Position numbers and translations under genes: made by a program. A model generated the notes under the pieces. The model saw only the letters and a list, made by a program, of their open reading frames with translations. It ran no database searches and was not told the DNA's origin. Below, piece by piece: positions 16,752 through 24,989 of a DNA stretch of 37,416 nucleotides. This stretch comes from Microcoleus sp. EPA2 (GTDB lineage Bacteria; Cyanobacteriota; Cyanobacteriia; Cyanobacteriales; Microcoleaceae): assembly GCA_020882975.1 (NCBI GenBank), contig JAHRFD010000040.1:1-37416 (forward strand). The letters run 5' to 3'. Position 1 is the first letter of the stretch; the number at the start of each line of letters is the position of its first letter.

Positions 16752-18744
16752 AGATATTTTGATCGTTGACGATATGCCGGATAACTTGCGACTTTTATCG
16801 ACTATGCTGACATCTCACGGCTATCAAGTTAGGAAAGCTATTAACGGACAACTTGCTTTGCAAGGAGCACAAATGTCTCCTCCGAGTCTAATTTTGTTAG
16901 ATATTAATATGCCGCAAATGAACGGCTATGAAGTTTGTGAAAATTTAAAAAAAAATGAAATTACTAAAGATATTCCGATCGTTTTTATTAGCGCCCTAGA
17001 TGATGTCTTAGAAAAAGTAAAAGCTTTTCAAGTAGGAGGAGTAGACTATATTACTAAGCCATTTCAAATAGAAGAAGTTTTGGCCCGTGTTGAAAGCCAA
17101 CTTTCCTTGCGCTCTTTGCAATCAAAACTGCAACAACAAGCTAGAGAGTTGCAAGAGCGCAATGCTTTGTTGGAACAAGAAATTACTGAAAGAAAACGGG
17201 CTGAAGAAGAAATCAGGTTTTTGCTGGAAACTACGCGGGCGATCGGCGAATCCGTGGATTTTAACTCTGCTTTAGAAGTAATTTTGCACCAAGTTGGCGA
17301 AACAATCGGATGGGATTTAGGAGAAGCTTGGATTCCTAATGCCGAAGGAACTTTCTTGAAATCGAGCCGCGGTTGGTATGGTAAAGATACCAGTATGGCA
17401 ATCTTCCGCCAGCAAAGTGAAAACTTGACATTTGCTAGAAATATCGGGCTACCAGGACGAGTGTGGGTTTCCCGGCAACCTGAATGGGTAGAAGATGTTT
17501 CTGTGGGATACCCAGAATTTATTAGAACTAAAATAGCGTTAGAAATTGGATTTAAAGCGGGTTTTGGTGTACCTATTTTAGTCGGAGATGAAGTATTAGC
17601 AGTCCTAGTTTTTTTTAAACTTTTATCTTGTCCCAAGGACTCGCGATTTATTGACATTTTTAATATTATTTGCACTCAATTAGGTTCTTTAATTCAGCGA
17701 AAACAAGCAGAAGAATCTCTCAAAATAGCTGAAGAAAGATATCACAGTATCGTAGAGAATGCCATGGAAGGCATTTTTCAAAGTACCCCTTCTGGACAAT
17801 TTATCAGCGCTAATCCAGCCTTAGCGAAATTGTATGGTTACGATTCGCCTGGGGAACTGATGTCCAGCATTCAAAACATTTCCGAGCAACTTTATATTGA
17901 TGCCGAACGCCGTCGGGAATTTGTAGTTGCTATGGATGCGAATAATGCTGTTTCTGGGTTTGAATCGAGGGTCAAACGTAAGAATGGTGCTGTGATTTGG
18001 ATCTCTGAAAATGTGCGGGCAGTTCGCGATTCACGAGGTAAGTTAATGTACTATGAAGGTACTGTTTCTGATATTACAGAGCGAAAATTAGTCCAAGAAG
18101 CGCTGAGTTTTCAACAGGACCAAACTGAAAAATTGCTGTTGAATATTTTACCGAAGCCCATAGCCGAAAGATTGAAAGTAGAGCAAAGCACGATTGCTGA
18201 TAGTTTTGAAGAAGTAAGTGTTTTATTTGCTGACATTGTTGGGTTTACTGAGTTGTCCGCTAGAATGTCTCCGACGGAACTTGTAAAGCGTTTAAACGTG
18301 ATTTTTTCCCAATTCGATCAATTAGCAGAAGAGTACGGTGTGGAAAAAATTAAGACGATTGGTGATGCTTACATGGTAGTGGGAGGATTGCCTACACCCA
18401 GAGATGACCATGCTGAGGCGATCGCGGAAATGGCCCTGGAAATGCAAGCAAAAATAGCAAAATTGTCCGCCCAAACAGGGGAAGATTTGGCAATTCGCGT
18501 GGGTATCAATTCGGGGCCAGTAGTTGCAGGAGTGATTGGTGTTAGCAAATTTACTTACGATTTGTGGGGAGATACGGTGAATGTGGCGGCGAGGATGGAA
18601 GTTACTGGACTTGCAGGCAGTATTCAAGTTACGGATGTTACTTATGAGCTTTTGAAAGATAAGTATTTGTTTCAGAATCGAGGTTTGACTCCAATCAAAG
18701 GTAAGGGTGATATGGTGACGTATTGGCTCCAAGGAAGAAAGTAG
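16717..18744 (+). CDS. Response-regulator adenylate cyclase (REC-GAF-PAS-class III cyclase)
   Basis: 675 residues. A receiver (11-128, phospho-Asp62) is very similar to the first receiver of the upstream kinase (shared GGVDYITKPFQ.EEVLARV). After a coiled coil (130-165) come a GAF domain (about 170-325), a PAS domain (about 345-455) and a class III cyclase domain (about 485-675). Cyclase residues are complete: metal Asp506 (FADIVGFT) and Asp549 (IGDAYM), adenine-selecting Lys546 and Asp615 (YDLWGD), and transition-state Asn622 and Arg626. Lys/Asp predicts ATP, not GTP, as substrate. Translation starts inside the kinase gene (ATGATG at 16717), a 35-base overlap. With the kinase it reproduces the domain set of cyanobacterial CyaC in two chains. 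Phosphotransfer from the kinase onto Asp62 is inferred. Confidence 0.93.
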   Translation: MMNDHPLPVTPKDILIVDDMPDNLRLLSTMLTSHGYQVRKAINGQLALQGAQMSPPSLILLDINMPQMNGYEVCENLKKNEITKDIPIVFISALDDVLEKVKAFQVGGVDYITKPFQIEEVLARVESQLSLRSLQSKLQQQARELQERNALLEQEITERKRAEEEIRFLLETTRAIGESVDFNSALEVILHQVGETIGWDLGEAWIPNAEGTFLKSSRGWYGKDTSMAIFRQQSENLTFARNIGLPGRVWVSRQPEWVEDVSVGYPEFIRTKIALEIGFKAGFGVPILVGDEVLAVLVFFKLLSCPKDSRFIDIFNIICTQLGSLIQRKQAEESLKIAEERYHSIVENAMEGIFQSTPSGQFISANPALAKLYGYDSPGELMSSIQNISEQLYIDAERRREFVVAMDANNAVSGFESRVKRKNGAVIWISENVRAVRDSRGKLMYYEGTVSDITERKLVQEALSFQQDQTEKLLLNILPKPIAERLKVEQSTIADSFEEVSVLFADIVGFTELSARMSPTELVKRLNVIFSQFDQLAEEYGVEKIKTIGDAYMVVGGLPTPRDDHAEAIAEMALEMQAKIAKLSAQTGEDLAIRVGINSGPVVAGVIGVSKFTYDLWGDTVNVAARMEVTGLAGSIQVTDVTYELLKDKYLFQNRGLTPIKGKGDMVTYWLQGRK

Positions 18745-18745
18745 A

Positions 18746-18857
18746 AATGGGAAATTGGGAATGGGGAATTGGGAATGGGGAATTGGGAATGGGGAATTGG
18801 GAATGGGGAATTGGGAATGGGGAATTGGGAATTGGGAATTGGGAATTGGGAATTGGG
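18746..18857. repeat. Tandem heptamer-type repeat tract (GGGAATT / GGGGAAT units)
   Basis: Directly after the cyclase stop, units of 14 bases (GGGAATGGGGAATT) repeat about five times, then a 7-base unit (GGGAATT) repeats about five times. This fits the short tandemly repeated sequences typical of filamentous cyanobacteria. Runs of three or four G every 3-4 bases on the plus strand could form G-quadruplexes. The tract creates spurious repetitive frames in both strands (NSQFPIP-like on the minus strand). Confidence 0.9.
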
Positions 18858-19044
18858 CCTTTTGGCTTCGCCATCCGGTAAATTGTCTTGAAACATCCCG
18901 ATCGTGCAATAATGATAGCACTTGCACACAAACTCTATTAGTAGAGTGGGCATTCCCCGCGTTACCGCTACATATAGAGTTTCAACTGTCAACCCGTGTA
19001 AGTTCCAAATCAAACCGGCTGTTGCTCTACACAATTTTTTCCTA

Positions 19045-20073
19045 ATGGCTGAAGTCCCCCAAAATCCCGCAGAACTTGCAGAAGCCCTCAAAGGCTTTAC
19101 GGATATCAATTTTCAATTACCCGATCCCGAAGACGAACAAATACCAGACTTCGATTTTGACAATCAGGTTGACAATGCCTGGAAAGTGTGCGATCGCTTT
19201 GACTTACAAACAGATATCTGGCGGGGACGCATTCTCCGAACAGTCAGAGACAGAGAAAAAAAAGGCGGCGATGGACGGGGTACCGGCTTTTTGAACTGGC
19301 TAAAAGAACGAGAAATAGGCAAAAGTCAAGCCTATTCTCTCATAGAATTAGCTAAGAGTGCCGATACCTTGATCGAGCAAGGAGATTTAGACCCCGATTC
19401 CATTAGAAACTTCAGCAAAAGAGCCTTTGTAGAAACCGCCAAAGCATCTCCTGAAGTACAGCTAATGGTAACAGATGCGGCCGGAAAAGGCGATCGTATT
19501 ACCAGGCGCGAAGTTAAACAACTCTCCGACGAATGGATGGCTTTGAACTCCGACTTACTCCCAGAAGAAGTCAAAGAAAAAGCATCCACAGGTTCCCTAC
19601 CTTCTCGCTACCTAGCCCCCTTAGTCAAAGAAATGGAGAAACTATCTCCATCTCACCAAATTGAAATTCAAAAAGAAGTAGCAGAAAATCCCGACGTAGA
19701 TACAGTCAAACAACTAACTTCCGATGCCAAGAATTTATCTAAATATCTCGATTCCGCGGCCCAAGTCCAGGCTCTCAATCAGTCTCATTTAGATATGGAA
19801 ATGGCCTTAGAAGAATCCTTACGAGTAGGCTGTTTGGGAACCACGGCTGACGTTGTAAAACAAGCAGCGCAACTAGAACAAACAGTAATCAAACTATACA
19901 CAATTTGGAAACGTTTAGGCAGTTTAACAGATAGATTGTATGTCGATACAGGAGCCAGTACACCGAATTTACGATTACTTCTAGGATGTTTAGATACTCT
20001 TTCGGGAGAGAAGATCGAAGTAGATTTCGGAGATGGAGAACGCTCTATTCGTTTGCAAATTATTAGCGAATAA
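19045..20073 (+). CDS. Conserved hypothetical protein, helical, possible DNA-binding segment
   Basis: 342 residues from ATG 19045 (MAEVPQNPAEL); the frame continues upstream to 18922 but the extra 41 residues look non-native. No family recognised with confidence. The N-terminus is acidic (LPDPEDEQIPDFDFDNQ). Residues about 75-150 (WLKEREIGKSQAYSLIELAK...GDLDPDSIRNFSKRAFVE) resemble the helix-turn-helix pattern of ParB/DUF3102-type proteins, where a growth or replication decision reads 'GKSQAY'. The second half is a long series of amphipathic helices, ending in a small beta segment (KIEVDFGDGERSIRLQIISE). No membrane segments. It is alone, convergent with the ABC permease, and ends at a strong terminator. 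Confidence 0.75.
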   Translation: MAEVPQNPAELAEALKGFTDINFQLPDPEDEQIPDFDFDNQVDNAWKVCDRFDLQTDIWRGRILRTVRDREKKGGDGRGTGFLNWLKEREIGKSQAYSLIELAKSADTLIEQGDLDPDSIRNFSKRAFVETAKASPEVQLMVTDAAGKGDRITRREVKQLSDEWMALNSDLLPEEVKEKASTGSLPSRYLAPLVKEMEKLSPSHQIEIQKEVAENPDVDTVKQLTSDAKNLSKYLDSAAQVQALNQSHLDMEMALEESLRVGCLGTTADVVKQAAQLEQTVIKLYTIWKRLGSLTDRLYVDTGASTPNLRLLLGCLDTLSGEKIEVDFGDGERSIRLQIISE

Positions 20074-20123
20074 ATCCACTTTCCAATATTATCGGCGCAC
20101 CATTTCAGCAACAGGCTCTCCGA

Positions 20124-20160
20124 CCTGTTCCACAAAGACTCAATCTGATTGTGGAACAGG
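20124..20160. terminator. Strong bidirectional terminator, 12-base perfect stem
   Basis: CCTGTTCCACAA (20124-20135) and TTGTGGAACAGG (20149-20160) are perfectly complementary around a 13-base loop, in the gap between convergent genes ending at 20073 and 20177. The arm shares CCTGTTCCACA with the hairpin near 1028-1039, so it may also be a copy of a dispersed hairpin recruited as a terminator. Confidence 0.75.
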
Positions 20161-20176
20161 CCCGAAAGCCTCAAAC

Positions 20177-20995
20177 TTAATTCTTAATCCCCGTCGTCGC
20201 AATACCCCGCATAAACTGCCGTTGACCGACCAAAAACAGTAACACAACAGGCACAGTCCCAATTACCACCGCGGCCATCAACAAGGGCCAACTGCTAGTA
20301 AACTGTTCCTGAAACTCAGCCAAAGCCAACTGTACGGTTCGCAACTCTGGGCGCGTGGTAAACACCAGGGGCTTAAACAAATCGTTCCACTCGCCGATAA
20401 ACGTAAACAAAAACAGCGTCACCAATGCAGGGCGGGCCAAAGGTAACATCACTTGCCACAAAACCTGCCAGCGGTTTGCCCCATCCAGCATGGCGGCCTC
20501 TTCCAACTCCACAGGAATTGTCAGGAAATATTGACGTAGGAGAAAAATCCCAAAACCATTAGCAGCCGTGGGTAAGATTAGCGCCCCGTAGGTATTGAGC
20601 AAGTGGCCCCACTTCAAAACCAAGAAAATGGGAATCACCAAAAGCTGAAAGGGAATTACCAGGGTTGCCAAAACCACCAACACTAGGGCTTGTCGCCCTC
20701 GAAACTTCAGCCTGGCCAAGGCATAGCCGGCTAAAGCCGAAGTTACTACCTGAAAACCAGTTACTGCGATCGCCACTAGAGTAGAATTAAGAAATGCCAA
20801 CAAAAAATTACCGCGTCGCCAAGCCTCCTGATAGTTCGCAAAAGTCCAGCCCGTGACCTTGACACCGACACCAGATGGTGATAAAGAAACCAAAAATACA
20901 GCAGCTAGAGGCAACAGCACCAGTGCGGCCCCCACTAGCAACAAAATAAAACTCAGCAGTTCCAGTGCCCTAGACCTGTCAAAAGATTTGCCCAT
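20177..20995 (-). CDS. Carbohydrate ABC transporter permease (MalG/LacG type)
   Basis: Inner-membrane permease of the CUT1 sugar ABC group, about 272 residues from the ATG at 20993-20995 (MGKSFDRSRALELLSF); a frame start at 21067 would add 24 untypical residues. Six membrane helices are visible, beginning LLSFILLLVGAALVLLPLA. The EAA loop that docks the ATPase reads EEAAMLDGANRWQVLWQVM (about residues 160-180). Such permeases work as heterodimers with a MalF-type partner plus a binding protein and an ATPase; none is in the window, so it is an orphan gene here. The partners may be elsewhere, as is common in cyanobacteria. Substrate unknown. Confidence 0.88.
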   Translation of the reverse strand: MGKSFDRSRALELLSFILLLVGAALVLLPLAAVFLVSLSPSGVGVKVTGWTFANYQEAWRRGNFLLAFLNSTLVAIAVTGFQVVTSALAGYALARLKFRGRQALVLVVLATLVIPFQLLVIPIFLVLKWGHLLNTYGALILPTAANGFGIFLLRQYFLTIPVELEEAAMLDGANRWQVLWQVMLPLARPALVTLFLFTFIGEWNDLFKPLVFTTRPELRTVQLALAEFQEQFTSSWPLLMAAVVIGTVPVVLLFLVGQRQFMRGIATTGIKN

Positions 20996-21173
20996 AAACT
21001 TGTGAATTAATCTAAAATAATAACCTTGTGAGGCTCTCAAACCCGATCTCCTCCCAGATTCCCACACAACCGCGAATTTTTAGTCGAAAATAGGTAAAGT
21101 GTACTGTCACTGACCCCAAATTTTAAAGGGGTGTCCAAACATCCTACAGGTTATTCAGGAGACTACATATCAT

Positions 21174-21866
21174 ATGCCACAGCTTGAGGCCATCCCAGCA
21201 ATTGACTTTCAAACCGAAACTTACAAAGATGCTTACAGCCGAATCAACGCGATTGTGATTGAAGGCGAACAAGAAGCTCACGACAATTACTTGACACTGG
21301 CCCAAATGTTGGCTGACAAAAAGGAAGAGTTAATTGGTTTGTCCAAGATGGAGAACCGCCATATGAAAGGCTTCCAAGCTTGTGGCCGGAATCTCAAAGT
21401 CACGCCGGACATGGTATTTGCCAAGGAGTTCTTTTCAGAACTGCACGGGAATTTCCAAAAGGCATCTGCCGAAGGTAAGGTTGTAACTTGCTTGCTGATT
21501 CAATCCCTGATTATCGAATGCTTCGCGATCGCAGCCTACAATATTTACATTCCCGTCGCTGACGACTTTGCACGCAAAATCACTGAAGGCGTAGTCAAAG
21601 AAGAATACACCCACCTCAACTTTGGGGAAGTGTGGCTGCAAGCTCACTTTGAAGAATCCAAAGCTGAACTCGAAGCAGCCAACCGCCAAAACTTGCCCAT
21701 CATCTGGAAACTACTAAACAAAGTCGCCGATGACGCTCAAGTGTTGGGAATGGAAAAAGATGCTTTAATTGAAGACTTTATGATTGCCTACGGTGAAGCC
21801 CTTAAAAATATTGGCTTTAACAACCGTGACATCATGCGAATGTCAGCACAAGGTCTGGTCGCCTAA
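21174..21866 (+). CDS. ado: Aldehyde-deformylating oxygenase (alkane synthesis)
   Basis: 230 residues, ferritin-like di-iron enzyme converting fatty aldehydes to alkanes (n-1) and formate. All iron ligands align with the known enzyme: Glu32 (EGEQEAH), Glu60 and His63 (MENRHMKGF), then Glu in IIECFAIAAY, and Glu/His in VKEEYTHLNFGE. Length matches the family (231 in Synechococcus elongatus). AGGAG lies 12 bases before the ATG at 21174. Followed after 216 bases by aar, which supplies the aldehyde; the pair is the hallmark cyanobacterial hydrocarbon pathway. Membrane or lipid-droplet association is known for the family. Confidence 0.97.
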   Translation: MPQLEAIPAIDFQTETYKDAYSRINAIVIEGEQEAHDNYLTLAQMLADKKEELIGLSKMENRHMKGFQACGRNLKVTPDMVFAKEFFSELHGNFQKASAEGKVVTCLLIQSLIIECFAIAAYNIYIPVADDFARKITEGVVKEEYTHLNFGEVWLQAHFEESKAELEAANRQNLPIIWKLLNKVADDAQVLGMEKDALIEDFMIAYGEALKNIGFNNRDIMRMSAQGLVA

Positions 21867-22014
21867 TCAAGTATAAAATCAGGAAGGGAAAAGGAAAAAT
21901 TTAAAAAAATTAATTTTTCCTTCTCCATTCTTCATCCATCACAATGGTTTGTAACCTAATTAATGGGAACATGAGGAATCAGATAAAAATTAAAAATTAA
22001 AATTTTTTAATTTT

Positions 22015-22068
22015 CCCTTCTTCCTTCTTCCTTCTTCCTTCTTCCTTTTTCCTTTTTCCTTTTTCCTT
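22015..22068. repeat. CTTCCTT-type tandem repeat between ado and aar
   Basis: Pyrimidine tract made of repeated CTTCCTT (7 bases) shifting to TTTTCCT units, ending 15 bases before the aar start. Preceded by an A/T-rich stretch with self-complementary AAAATTAAAAA/TTTTTTAATTTT character (about 21986-22014). Typical cyanobacterial heptamer repeat; it could affect co-transcription or translation of aar. Confidence 0.8.
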
Positions 22069-22082
22069 AATCTGACAACTGA

Positions 22083-23105
22083 ATGTTTGGTTTAATCGGT
22101 CACTTAACCAGCTTAGAACACGCCCAATCGGTAGCTAACGAGCTGGGCTATCCAGAATATGCCGATCAAGGTCTTGATTTTTGGTGCAGCGCACCGCCCC
22201 AAATAGTCGATAATATAACCGTGACCAGCATCACTGGGCAAAAAATAGAAGGTCGCTATGTGGAGTCCTGTTTTCTGCCAGAAATGCTAGCCACTCGCCG
22301 GATTAAAGCAGCCACCCGCAAAATCATTAACGCGATGGCACACGCTCAAAAAAACGGGATTAATATCACGGCTTTAGGTGGGTTTTCATCGATCATTTTT
22401 GAAACCTTCAACTTGCAGCAAATTAAGCAAATTCGCAATCTCAAGTTGGAGTTTGAGCGATTCACCACAGGTAATACTCACACTGCTTACATCCTCTGTC
22501 GCCAAGTAGAACAAGCAGCCCCCAAATTGGGGATTGAACTGTCCAAGGCTACTGTGGCGGTTTGCGGTGCTACTGGGGATATTGGCAGTGCCGTGTGTCG
22601 CTGGCTCAACGTTAAAACCAATGTAGCAGAATTGTTGCTAATTGCCCGCGACAAGGAACGTTTGCAAGACTTGCAGACAGAATTAGGGCGAGGCAAAATT
22701 ATGGGTTTGGAAGAGGCGCTACCCCAGGCTGATATTGTCGTCTGGGTAGCGAGTATGCCGAAGGGAGTAGAAATCGATCCCTCTACATTGAAGCAACCTT
22801 GTTTGCTAATTGATGGGGGCTATCCCAAAAATTTGGGAACTCAGATTCAGCATCCCGAAATTTATGTCCTCAATGGCGGCATTGTGGAACATTCCCTCGA
22901 TATTGAGTGGAAAATCATGAAGATTGTCAACATGGATGTACCGGGAAGACAGTTGTTTGCCTGTTTCGCTGAATCCATGCTGCTGGAATTTGAAAAGTTG
23001 TACACCAATTTTTCTTGGGGACGCAATCAAATTACTGTGGAAAAGATGGAGCAAATTGGTGAGATTTCTGTCAAACACGGTTTTAGACCTTTGATGTCCT
23101 TCTGA
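22083..23105 (+). CDS. aar: Long-chain acyl-ACP reductase (fatty aldehyde-forming)
   Basis: 340 residues. Reduces long-chain acyl-ACP (or acyl-CoA) to fatty aldehyde with NADPH through a thioester on a Cys. The Rossmann motif VAVCGATGDIGSAVCRWL is at about 158-175 and the active-site Cys294 lies in LFACFAES, the same number as in the characterised S. elongatus enzyme. Start ATG 22083 gives MFGLIGHLTSLEHAQ, the conserved N-terminus. Works with ado upstream. Directly followed by a perfect 17-base inverted repeat that may end the transcript. Confidence 0.97.
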   Translation: MFGLIGHLTSLEHAQSVANELGYPEYADQGLDFWCSAPPQIVDNITVTSITGQKIEGRYVESCFLPEMLATRRIKAATRKIINAMAHAQKNGINITALGGFSSIIFETFNLQQIKQIRNLKLEFERFTTGNTHTAYILCRQVEQAAPKLGIELSKATVAVCGATGDIGSAVCRWLNVKTNVAELLLIARDKERLQDLQTELGRGKIMGLEEALPQADIVVWVASMPKGVEIDPSTLKQPCLLIDGGYPKNLGTQIQHPEIYVLNGGIVEHSLDIEWKIMKIVNMDVPGRQLFACFAESMLLEFEKLYTNFSWGRNQITVEKMEQIGEISVKHGFRPLMSF

Positions 23106-23113
23106 TTTTGAAA

Positions 23114-23154
23114 ATTAACAGTTAACAGTTAACAATGAACTGTTAACTGTTAAT
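23114..23154. repeat. Perfect 17-base inverted repeat (AACAGTT units), terminator-like
   Basis: Bases 23114-23130 are exactly complementary to 23138-23154 around a 7-base loop (AACAATG). The arms consist of two and a half AACAGTT/AACTGTT heptamers. It occupies the whole gap between the aar stop and the end of the minus-strand terB-like remnant. The low G+C makes it a weak terminator by itself, but it could protect the aar mRNA 3' end. Confidence 0.7.
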
Positions 23155-23156
23155 TG

Positions 23157-23571
23157 TTACAAGAAGCTTTGAGCACAGTTTTTGATAGTCATAACTTCCA
23201 TAATCTTGTTGCCAAGTTCGTCGGAAATTTCCAAAGCGGCGGCAAGTTCAACTAAGAAATCCTGTTCCTCTTGAGTGAATATTCCATCTACCAATACCAA
23301 ATCTGTGGCGATCGCAAAAGCTGTGGCTCGAAGCTGAGGATTAAGGGTATTCGCTAGAATAAGAACTGAATAAGCGGATATGGTTGGCGGCGAGAGTTTG
23401 TTTTTCGGCTTCGGAAATTTCACCGTCAGCAACCACAGCTAATACTGAAACGGCTGTCACAGCTTCCGCAGGTGTGAGATCGATGGCGATGGTGTCGCTG
23501 TTGGCACTTCCGAAAAGTTCAGCAGGATTTGGTCTTTGGTGGCTGTGGGATGGCATAGGGGCGCTGGGCAA
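23157..23571 (-). pseudogene. Broken TerB-like (tellurite-resistance family) gene
   Basis: Two overlapping minus-strand frames carry the two ends of a TerB-family protein. The first (start 23571) has DLTPAEAVTAVSVLAVVADGEISEAEKQ then RLFSSYS, and stops at 23341. The second frame carries ANTLNPQLRATAFAIATDLV then VDGIFTQEEQDFL and ISDELGNKIMEVM to 23157. Intact cyanobacterial relatives keep about 25-30 residues of helix between these blocks, including a hydrophobic M-x-x-x-L-x-x-I segment. These are absent at about 23345-23375, and the frame changes there. One internal deletion not divisible by three explains both. Each half has the acidic ADG/VDG loop of the TerB metal-binding repeat. A sequencing error alone would not remove the missing helix. 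Function lost, presumably. Confidence 0.7.
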
Positions 23572-23710
23572 GTGCGAGCTAACAGAATCGTTGCCTGCAA
23601 ATTTCAGCGACGGTAGGCTAACTCTCGCCTATGGCGAGTATCATCTAATCGTTTCTGAAGAAGTGCAACAAGTTAAGACCGAAAAAATAGTGACAACTTC
23701 AACCGGGCCC

Positions 23711-23762
23711 TCTTTTGGAGCAACACCTAACACGGTAGGATCTCCAAAGAGTCGATCGACTC
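23711..23762 (+). promoter_or_regulatory. Structured leader upstream of accA
   Basis: In the 222-base gap before accA, TCTTTTGGAG (23711-23720) pairs with CTCCAAAGA (23742-23750) with one bulged base. It is followed at once by the 14-base palindrome GAGTCGATCGACTC (23749-23762). A CTCGCC-TAT-GGCGAG hairpin lies at 23624-23638. They may regulate accA at RNA level or bind a protein; no known class is recognised. Confidence 0.35.
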
Positions 23763-23793
23763 AAACTTACAAAACTTTATAGAAACTCTCAGC

Positions 23794-24786
23794 GTGCCAA
23801 ACCCAGACCGGAAACCACTACTCTTAGATTTTGAAAAGCCCCTGGCAAAACTTGAAGCCCGAATTCACGAGATTCGCCAACTTGCAGCCGAAAACGGTGT
23901 GGATGTTTCCGAAGAAACGTCCGAGGAAATTCGGAAACTGGAAGCTCGAACAGACCAACTGCGGCAAGAGATTTTTAGCAGCCTCTCCCCCATGCAACGG
24001 TTGCAACTAGCCCGTCACCCCCGTCGCCCCAGTACCCTCGATTACGTTCAGGCAATTAGCGACGAGTGGATTGAGCTTCACGGCGATCGACGGGGCGGCG
24101 ACGACCCGGCCATGGTGGGTGGCATTGCCCGCATTGATGGGCGTCCCACGGTCATCATCGGCCACCAAAAAGGTCGAGACACCAAAGATAATATTGCCCG
24201 CAACTTCGGTATGGCGGCTCCGGGTGGCTACCGCAAAGCCCTACGATTGATGGAACACGCCGATCGCTTCTCCATGCCAATTTTCACCTTTATTGACACT
24301 CCAGGGGCTTGGGCTGGCTTAGAAGCCGAACAGTTTGGACAAGGAGAGGCGATCGCCTGTAACCTCCGAGAAATGTTTCGCCTCGATGTTCCCATCATCT
24401 GTACCGTCATCGGGGAAGGCGGTTCGGGTGGTGCTTTGGGCATAGGCGTCGGCGAGCGATTGTTGATGCTAGAGCATTCCGTCTATACCGTTGCTACCCC
24501 CGAAGCTTGCGCCGCGATCCTCTGGAAAGACGCTGGGAAAGCTAACTTGGCCGCTGAAGCTCTGAAAATTACTTCTTGGGATTTGAAAAACCTCGGCGTT
24601 CTGGATCAAATAGTACCAGAACCCATTGGTGGCGCTCACTCTAACCCCCTCAAGGCTGCGTCGATACTGAAACGAGCATTGTTGGAAAATTTAGCAGAAC
24701 TGAGTCAGCTTTCGAGCCAGCAGCGCCGGGAACTGCGGTATCAAAAATTCCGCCACATCGGCGTATTCACAGAAATTTCTGCTTGA
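23794..24786 (+). CDS. accA: Acetyl-CoA carboxylase carboxyltransferase subunit alpha
   Basis: 330 residues, alpha half of the carboxyltransferase that with AccD transfers CO2 from biotin to acetyl-CoA, giving malonyl-CoA for fatty acid synthesis. Clear family blocks: KPLLLDFEKPLAKLEARI, ARHPRRPSTLDYVQAI, GHQKGRDTKDN, FIDTPGAWAG, then CTVIGEGGSGGALGIGVG (oxyanion-hole glycines). The start is a GTG at 23794, giving MPNPDRKPLLLDF; no strong Shine-Dalgarno. The ado-aar-accA-SDR-folE order is conserved in many cyanobacteria (Synechococcus elongatus 1593-1597, from memory), linking hydrocarbon output and precursor supply. Confidence 0.97.
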   Translation: MPNPDRKPLLLDFEKPLAKLEARIHEIRQLAAENGVDVSEETSEEIRKLEARTDQLRQEIFSSLSPMQRLQLARHPRRPSTLDYVQAISDEWIELHGDRRGGDDPAMVGGIARIDGRPTVIIGHQKGRDTKDNIARNFGMAAPGGYRKALRLMEHADRFSMPIFTFIDTPGAWAGLEAEQFGQGEAIACNLREMFRLDVPIICTVIGEGGSGGALGIGVGERLLMLEHSVYTVATPEACAAILWKDAGKANLAAEALKITSWDLKNLGVLDQIVPEPIGGAHSNPLKAASILKRALLENLAELSQLSSQQRRELRYQKFRHIGVFTEISA

Positions 24787-24989
24787 GCCGATCGATTCCC
24801 ACGAATCAGTTCAGCAATTTTTAACTGAAAACTCATCTTCTCAATACCGATCGATAATTCTGCGAATCTGCCAGCAGTGTTATAATTTTTGATGTGACAT
24901 CGGCTTAACATTTCTTAATGTTAATCTCAGAAATAACTGTTCCCATGGGATATTCGATCGACTGAGTTTCCCCCATACCGAGTTTTTCT

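Noticed and set aside
18746..18857. CRISPR array
   Set aside because: Units are 7 or 14 bases in direct contact, with no spacers and no cas genes.
18322..19109. Minus-strand frames with NSQFPIP repeats
   Set aside because: They are translations of the tandem repeat and antisense of the cyclase; no start or ribosome site is credible.
23384..23782. 132-residue plus-strand frame before accA
   Set aside because: It is mostly antisense to the terB remnant and low-quality in composition; accA starts right after it.
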